Of a stretch of 64,000 nt of DNA, positions 59,523 to 64,000 are shown piece after piece. The position numbers and the translations under genes were made by a program. Numbering within the stretch: position 1 is the first letter of the stretch; every line of letters starts with the position of its first letter. Source of the stretch: Vibrio toranzoniae (GTDB taxonomy: Bacteria > Pseudomonadota > Gammaproteobacteria > Enterobacterales > Vibrionaceae); assembly GCF_024347655.1 (NCBI RefSeq), contig NZ_AP025514.1, positions 1 through 64,000 of the forward strand, given 5' to 3'. The notes under the pieces are model-generated. The model was not told the DNA's origin. It did no database searches and saw only the letters and a program-made list of their open reading frames with translations.

Positions 59523-60302
59523 TTGCAACTACAACTGATTTGCGAAGATGCGACCCAAATCGATCATTTAAATGACCTCGCGACCCGTTGGCATTTATCC
59601 CATGATGAAAACAGCGATTTTGCGTTGGTATTAACGAGCGAGCGACTTGAGTTACGCAAAGTGGACGAACCGAAGTTGGGCGCTATCTTTGTGGATTTAG
59701 TCGGAGGTGCCGTTGGTCACAGACGTAAGTTTGGTGGCGGTAAAGGCCAGGCGATTGCCAAAGCGGCAGGTTTAAACAAAGGAGCAACACCGACTATCCT
59801 CGATGGCACGGCCGGTTTAGGACGTGACGCGTTTGTGTTGGCCTCGTTGGGCTGTAAAGTGCAAATGGTAGAGCGTCATCCTGTCGTGGCCGCGTTGCTT
59901 GATGATGGCTTACAACGTGCGCAGCAAGATCTGGATATTGGTGGTTGGGTAAGCGAACGTATGACGTTGATTCACGCTTCAAGTCATGACGCCTTAAATA
60001 AGCTCTGTGATGATCCTAATTTCAAGCAACCAGATGTGGTTTACCTCGACCCTATGTACCCACACCCTGAAAACAAAAAGAAATCGGCTTTGGTTAAAAA
60101 AGAGATGCGCGTATTCCAATCTTTGGTCGGCGCTGATATGGATGCTGATGCTTTATTACAACCTGCTCTTAAGCTCGCATCAAAACGCGTTGTGGTTAAA
60201 AGACCGGATTACGCCGCGTGGTTAGACGAGCAAAAACCAAGCATGGCGATCGAAACCAAAAAGAACCGTTTTGATGTGTATGTGAAAGCATCAATGACCT
60301 AG
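59523..60302 (+). CDS. rsmJ: 16S rRNA (guanine1516-N2)-methyltransferase
   Basis: Methylates G1516 of 16S rRNA using SAM. The 259-aa protein (E. coli 250) has [36 protein letters not shown], the SAM motif [20 protein letters not shown], and the catalytic region [13 protein letters not shown] start at 59523, with GGAG six bases upstream; the longer frame from 59481 overlaps the preceding terminator. It lies after prlC in ancestral order, separated from it by asnC and the cyclic-di-GMP gene. Confidence 0.92.
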   Translation: MQLQLICEDATQIDHLNDLATRWHLSHDENSDFALVLTSERLELRKVDEPKLGAIFVDLVGGAVGHRRKFGGGKGQAIAKAAGLNKGATPTILDGTAGLGRDAFVLASLGCKVQMVERHPVVAALLDDGLQRAQQDLDIGGWVSERMTLIHASSHDALNKLCDDPNFKQPDVVYLDPMYPHPENKKKSALVKKEMRVFQSLVGADMDADALLQPALKLASKRVVVKRPDYAAWLDEQKPSMAIETKKNRFDVYVKASMT

Positions 60303-60429
60303 GTAAAGTATCAATTACTCAGTTAAAGCATCAATAACTTAGCGACACGCTAAGAAAATTCCCCGTCATAAATACGATAAATCACCATTTAACACTTGCG
60401 ATAGTCGCGTTACGGATGTATATCTAACT

Positions 60430-60448
60430 AAGAATCATTATTATTCTT
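60430..60448. promoter_or_regulatory. Fur-box-like site ahead of the Cys/Lys-rich gene
   Basis: AAGAATCATTATTATTCTT; its reverse complement agrees with the Fur consensus GATAATGATAATCATTATC at 13 of 19 positions. It sits inside a larger inverted repeat CTAAGAAT/ATTCTTAG (60428-60450), directly before the ribosome site. Confidence 0.5.
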
Positions 60449-60463
60449 AGCTGGAGTTGTAGC

Positions 60464-61027
60464 ATGGCTAAACGCTTTTGTAAGTTAAACCGTCGAGATA
60501 TTACCGAACACCTAGGTGAGATCCACAGCTTGGTCACGGAACCCAAGTTTGTGTGTCGTTCTTGTGCGCGTTCATCGGCGGACGAAGCGAACCTATGCAA
60601 ACCCACTGCAATTCCACCGCTTGGTTGTCAAAGCAAACCCATCGAAGAGAAAGTGGTGTGTGGCCTGTTAGCTGAAACGCTGCCTAAGCCTGAAATAACG
60701 CTTGTTGAGGTTGTAGATACGCCTGATTCTGCCGTACAAATGTTCGATCCTAGCGTTGCAAGCATAGCTAAGAAACCATCATTGAAAAAAGCCAAGCTGA
60801 AAAAGCTCATGGCGAGCAACGGTCAGAAAAAAGAGCTTAAGCGAGCGAAAAAAGCCGCGAAGAAGCAAGAGAAGTACAATAAGAAACTGGCGAAGATGAT
60901 TAAGAAGCAGCAAAAGCTGTTTAAGAAAAGTCAGAAGATGGAAAGCAAACTGGAACGCATCAACCTACAACTTGATGACGTTGTTTTCACAGAAAGCCAA
61001 TCGTTGGTAGCAAACCATATTCACTAA
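60464..61027 (+). CDS. Cys- and Lys-rich protein of unknown function
   Basis: 187 aa, no signal peptide or membrane segment. The N-terminal half has six cysteines (6, 31, 34, 45, 55, 66), including CRSC at 31-34, which could bind metal. The C-terminal half (about 105-170) is extremely lysine-rich and predicted helical (KKAKLKKLMASNGQKKELKR, KKLAKMIKKQQKLFKKSQK), likely a basic coiled coil able to bind nucleic acid. GGAG precedes the ATG and a good terminator follows, so it is a genuine single gene. No family is recognised. Confidence 0.75.
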   Translation: MAKRFCKLNRRDITEHLGEIHSLVTEPKFVCRSCARSSADEANLCKPTAIPPLGCQSKPIEEKVVCGLLAETLPKPEITLVEVVDTPDSAVQMFDPSVASIAKKPSLKKAKLKKLMASNGQKKELKRAKKAAKKQEKYNKKLAKMIKKQQKLFKKSQKMESKLERINLQLDDVVFTESQSLVANHIH

Positions 61028-61051
61028 CACTGAAGATGATGAGTTTATTTA

Positions 61052-61080
61052 AAAAGAGCGACCTTAGGTCGCTCTTTTGC
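61052..61080. terminator. Bidirectional terminator after the Cys/Lys-rich gene
   Basis: AAAAAGAGCGACC and GGTCGCTCTTTT pair over TTA; it also ends the minus-strand EamA gene. Confidence 0.9.
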
Positions 61081-61120
61081 TTTCTGGGGTAGCCACAATC
61101 TGTTCAATCCAATCGTTCGG

Positions 61121-61999
61121 TTAAACGTTGCTTGCGGATCTCGCTACGCGCTTCTTCACCCAGGTCTCATTGAGGAATAGAGAAAACAAGATAACGCAGC
61201 CACCAATGGCAAGTCGAACCAGGTCAACATCCCTATTCCAAATCAGGATGTTCACTACAAGGCCGGTTGGAACTAAGGCATTATTCATTACGGCCAGTGC
61301 GCCTGCATTCACCATACATGCGCCTTTATTCCACATAAAGTAACCCAGCCCCGAGGCTATCAAGCCTAGGTAAATCAGAATTCCCCATTGAAGTGTGGTC
61401 GTTGGCAACTTCTCAGCGTTGCCCAGTAGCATGAAAGCAACCGAAGCGACGCATAACGCACCTAAGTAAAAGTAACCAAAGATCGTTCTTTGCGGTAGTT
61501 CAGTCGATTCCTTCTCCATCACCACTTTATAGCCTACTTGTCCGATAGCAAAGCACAGGTTAGCGCCTTGCACGACTAAGAAACCGACTAAAAAATTGTC
61601 GTTGATCCCTGCAAACTTAATAAAAATGGCTCCAAGCACTGCCGTCGCTGCTGTTACCAAATACCACGGTGAAAACTGCCCTTTTAGGAAGTCATAAATA
61701 AGTGTGACGTAAATCGGGGTGAAAACCGTAAACAAAAGGACTTCAGGCACAGATAGTAGCAAGAAAGATTGATAGTAGAAGCAGTACATCAGACCAAGCT
61801 GGATACCACCAATTGCCATCAATTTAGCGATCAACTTACGCGAGACGCCACGGAACTTAAGGAAAGGAAGAAATACGATGCCAGCAAGGGCGACGCGCAT
61901 TAAAACAGAAAACCAAGAATCAACCTGACCAGCAAGGTAGACGCCAATCAGGCTAAATGAGAAGGCCCACAGGAGAGTAACACCAGCTAAATAGCTCAT
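61121..61999 (-). CDS. EamA/DMT-family transporter
   Basis: Drug/metabolite transporter superfamily member, 292 aa, about ten helices in two EamA repeats (roughly 1-140 and 150-285). The lines TLLWAFSFSLIGVYLAGQVD and IYLGLIASGLGYFMWNKGAC are typical of the carboxylate/amino acid/amine exporter branch. Substrate unknown. It lies 52 bp after uspA on the same strand and may be cotranscribed with it. Confidence 0.85.
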   Translation of the reverse strand: MSYLAGVTLLWAFSFSLIGVYLAGQVDSWFSVLMRVALAGIVFLPFLKFRGVSRKLIAKLMAIGGIQLGLMYCFYYQSFLLLSVPEVLLFTVFTPIYVTLIYDFLKGQFSPWYLVTAATAVLGAIFIKFAGINDNFLVGFLVVQGANLCFAIGQVGYKVVMEKESTELPQRTIFGYFYLGALCVASVAFMLLGNAEKLPTTTLQWGILIYLGLIASGLGYFMWNKGACMVNAGALAVMNNALVPTGLVVNILIWNRDVDLVRLAIGGCVILFSLFLNETWVKKRVARSASNV

Positions 62000-62051
62000 A
62001 CAAAAACTTCGTTAATAAGATATGAGCTGTATGTTACCTAACCTTAAATCA

Positions 62052-62486
62052 TTAGTCTTCTGAATCTCTTAGAGGCACGACCAGCATATCAACCGGTGAC
62101 GCGTTGATCAGTTGTCGTGTTGAAGAAAGCAGCTTGCTCCAAAAATCTTGGTGATGTCCGCAGACCACTAGATCCACATTAAACTCGTTGATGGTGTCAC
62201 ACAGTTCATGGCTCAAGTCACCGCTGCCTACTAAAGTATGAGCGATTGGGTACTGAGCATGTTCAGCAAAACTTTGTAATTGAACTCGTGATGCTTCCAT
62301 CGCATTGTGCTGAGTTTCTGCCATGTTGATATCAATCAGCCCAGTATAAAGCTCGGCATAATTAATATCGATGTGGATAAAAGAGACTTTTGCACCCAAT
62401 GGCTTAGCCAATACAACCGCTTTATCGACGAGTCGTTTACTGTCTTCAGATAAATCGACCGCAACCAAAATATGTTTGTAACTCAT
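62052..62486 (-). CDS. uspA: Universal stress protein A
   Basis: Cytoplasmic stress-response protein induced on growth arrest. The 144-aa protein starts MSYKHILVAVDLSEDSKRLV and has the UspA fold end GHHQDFWSKLLSSTRQLINA, where the usual ATP-binding G-2X-G-9X-G(S/T) motif is absent, as in E. coli UspA. Divergent from ftnA; uspB lies beyond ftnA. Confidence 0.93.
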   Translation of the reverse strand: MSYKHILVAVDLSEDSKRLVDKAVVLAKPLGAKVSFIHIDINYAELYTGLIDINMAETQHNAMEASRVQLQSFAEHAQYPIAHTLVGSGDLSHELCDTINEFNVDLVVCGHHQDFWSKLLSSTRQLINASPVDMLVVPLRDSED

Positions 62487-62630
62487 ATCGCTACCTCCCT
62501 ATTCATTGTCTAGTTAAAGATTAGCACTATGTGATGCCTTTTTTTGCCAGAGTGATCTCATATCCATCGTCTTGCGTAGTAAGAGGGAAATATTGGTTAA
62601 CTAATGGCCGGCGAGATATTCATTAAATAG

Positions 62631-62639
62631 TGATATGAT
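62631..62639 (+). promoter_or_regulatory. Extended -10 promoter element of ftnA
   Basis: TGATATGAT matches the extended -10 pattern TGnTATnnT. No good -35 is seen 17 bp upstream, consistent with an extended -10 promoter. The leader to ftnA would be about 26 nt. Confidence 0.35.
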
Positions 62640-62672
62640 AGAGAAAATAACGGATGTAATTAGGAGACCGAA

Positions 62673-63200
62673 ATGCTGTCTAAAACAATGGTTGAGCAAC
62701 TGAACGATCAAATTAATCTCGAATTTTTCTCATCCAATCTATACTTACAAATGAGTGCTTGGTGTGAAGACAAAGGATTTGAAGGTGCAGCAGAGTTTCT
62801 GCGTGTTCATGCAGTAGAAGAAATGGGACACATGCAACGTCTTTTCACTTACGTAAGTGAAACGGGTGCGATGCCAATTCTAGGTGCGATTGAAGCACCA
62901 AAACATGAATTTGATAGCCTTGGTGCAGTGTTCCGTGAAACTTATGAACATGAGCAAATGATTACTCAAAAAATCAACAAACTCGCTCACGTCGCTTTTA
63001 GCACACAAGATTACTCAACCTTTAACTTCTTGCAATGGTACGTTGCAGAGCAACATGAAGAAGAAAAATTATTTAAAGGTGTATTAGATAAGCTAGAACT
63101 TGTTGGTGAAGACGGTAAAGCACTGTTCTTTATTGATAAAGACTTAGCGCAATTGGCAAAAGATGGTTCATCTTCAATTATGGAAACTCCTGCTGTTTAG
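62673..63200 (+). CDS. ftnA: Ferritin (non-heme)
   Basis: 24-mer iron storage protein that oxidises and stores iron. The 175-aa protein starts [20 protein letters not shown]; ferroxidase ligands are visible at E17 ([13 protein letters not shown]), E49/E50/H53 ([13 protein letters not shown]) and later in [19 protein letters not shown] lies upstream of the ATG. It sits between uspA and uspB, which in E. coli are direct neighbours. Confidence 0.95.
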   Translation: MLSKTMVEQLNDQINLEFFSSNLYLQMSAWCEDKGFEGAAEFLRVHAVEEMGHMQRLFTYVSETGAMPILGAIEAPKHEFDSLGAVFRETYEHEQMITQKINKLAHVAFSTQDYSTFNFLQWYVAEQHEEEKLFKGVLDKLELVGEDGKALFFIDKDLAQLAKDGSSSIMETPAV

Positions 63201-63268
63201 GTAGTAAGAGAAAGACACTGATTATCTTTTTCTTCCGAGTTTTCTGATGAAGATGTAGGGAGGAAAGG

Positions 63269-63592
63269 ATGATCAGCGGCGACACTATTCTATTTGCACT
63301 AATGGTTGTGACATGTGTGAACTGGTTGCGTTATTTTACTGCGTTACGAACACTCATTTATATTATGCGAGAAGCGCACCCTCTGCTTTATCAACAAGTA
63401 GACGGAGGCGGTTTTTTCACAACCCATGGCAATATGACCAAACAGGTTCGCTTGTTTAGTTACATAAAAAGCAAAGAATATCACCATCACCATGATGAAG
63501 TTTTCACATCGAAATGTGATCGAGTGAGGCAGCTATTTATACTTTCTGTCTCTTTGCTGGGTGTAACGTTACTATCTTCGTTCATCGTTTAA
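63269..63592 (+). CDS. uspB: Universal stress protein B
   Basis: Small inner-membrane stress protein, 107 aa, needed for stationary-phase ethanol tolerance in E. coli. Two hydrophobic segments, at about 3-23 ([20 protein letters not shown]) and 88-106, flank a polar domain with HHHHDE. The N-terminus [20 protein letters not shown] is the family form. A terminator follows 125 bp downstream. Confidence 0.92.
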   Translation: MISGDTILFALMVVTCVNWLRYFTALRTLIYIMREAHPLLYQQVDGGGFFTTHGNMTKQVRLFSYIKSKEYHHHHDEVFTSKCDRVRQLFILSVSLLGVTLLSSFIV

Positions 63593-63716
63593 GCGTGATC
63601 TGGATTTTGGTTGTGGGTCTCGTATCTAATCAGTGAACATATTGATGCTTGCGATTCGTACAATTGAACATCAATTGCAAAGTTGAAAATTGCCGCTAAA
63701 ATAGCGAGCAACAAGT

Positions 63717-63747
63717 AAGGATGTGCTGTTTATGCACATCCTTTTTT
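63717..63747 (+). terminator. Terminator of uspB
   Basis: AAGGATGTGC pairs with GCACATCCTT over seven bases and runs into T. Confidence 0.9.
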
Positions 63748-63810
63748 ATTGACCGCATTTCGAGAACAGGGCGTACTCGGGCTGCAAAAGTGAAGAAAAG
63801 CAGAACCACA

Positions 63811-64000
63811 ATGAGTGAAAAATTTGATGTAATCGTAATGGGTGCGGGCGCCGCGGGCTTAATGTGTGCTGCGGAAGCGGGTAAACGCGGCCGACGAGTG
63901 CTGGTGGTTGATCATGCAAAGAAACCAGGCAGAAAAATTTTAATCTCAGGTGGCGGCCGTTGTAACTTCACTAATTATGATGTTTCAGCAAACAACTTCC
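63811..64000 (+). CDS. HI0933/YhiN-family flavoprotein, 5' part only
   Basis: The gene is cut by the window end after 63 codons. MSEKFDVIVMGAGAAGLMCA is a Rossmann FAD-binding start (GAGAAG), and RKILISGGGRCNFTN is the signature of the HI0933 family of NAD(P)/FAD-dependent oxidoreductases (E. coli YhiN). Function is not established for the family. In E. coli yhiN is also near uspB. Confidence 0.88.
   Translation, partial: MSEKFDVIVMGAGAAGLMCAAEAGKRGRRVLVVDHAKKPGRKILISGGGRCNFTNYDVSANNF

Noticed and set aside
60007..60225. Overlapping 72-codon frame inside rsmJ
   Set aside because: Out-of-frame shadow of rsmJ without a ribosome site.

Overview
The window is a stretch of chromosome 1 from a Vibrio, probably of the Splendidus clade. 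The genus call rests on close protein resemblance throughout, on gene order, and on an rRNA operon carrying tRNA-Glu-Lys-Ala-Val in its spacer. The clade is an inference. Coordinate 1 is the first base of dnaA, so the origin region lies just outside on the left. Nothing seen suggests prophage, integron, CRISPR or an intact insertion sequence; this is core genome with regulatory detail and a few locus-specific oddities.

Layout. 1-6200: dnaA-dnaN-recF-gyrB replication cluster. 6201-7139: small heat shock gene ibpA with a sigma-32 promoter and a ROSE-like RNA thermometer hairpin over its ribosome binding site. 7398-14188 (minus strand): valine-pyruvate transaminase avtA, lipoprotein alpha-amylase malS, glycyl-tRNA synthetase glyS/glyQ. 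14370-15163: manganese riboswitch and TMEM165-type Mn exporter. 15321-17337: two small membrane proteins, tusA and a LysR regulator. 17416-22000 (minus): acryloyl-CoA reductase acuI and the fatty acid oxidation genes fadBA, with a FadR-type operator. 22228-24881: yigZ, trkH, hemG. 24930-31244: complete rRNA operon (P1/P2 promoters, 16S, four tRNAs, 23S, 5S, tRNA-Ser, terminator). 31328-33849: divergent ilvY/ilvC. 34165-39407 (minus): ubiK and the vexRAB multidrug efflux operon with a perfect 20-bp operator. 39555-42077: rep helicase and cytochrome c5. 42375-43248: five-tRNA operon (Arg-His-Pro-His-Pro), followed by tandem 110-bp repeats that each begin with a copy of the tRNA-Pro 3' end and carry their own terminator. 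44054-49526: peptide ABC transporter operon behind an 805-bp AT-rich leader. 49705-53176: SPOR protein, gor, rlmJ. 53458-60302: prlC, asnC, a GGDEF/EAL cyclic-di-GMP protein, rsmJ. 60464-64000: a Cys/Lys-rich unknown with a Fur-box-like site, a DMT exporter, uspA, ftnA, uspB and the start of a yhiN-type flavoprotein.

How it works together. Two blocks keep an order also known in E. coli: fadBA-yigZ-trkH-hemG-rrn and gor-rlmJ-prlC-rsmJ-uspA/uspB-yhiN. In the second block, asnC and the cyclic-di-GMP gene sit between prlC and rsmJ, and ferritin sits between uspA and uspB. Much of the interest is in RNA-level control: thermometer, riboswitch, intra-operon attenuator-like hairpins in the peptide transporter, and the tRNA-derived tandem repeat, which resembles in architecture the rtT repeats after E. 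coli tyrT and is the strongest candidate here for something undescribed.
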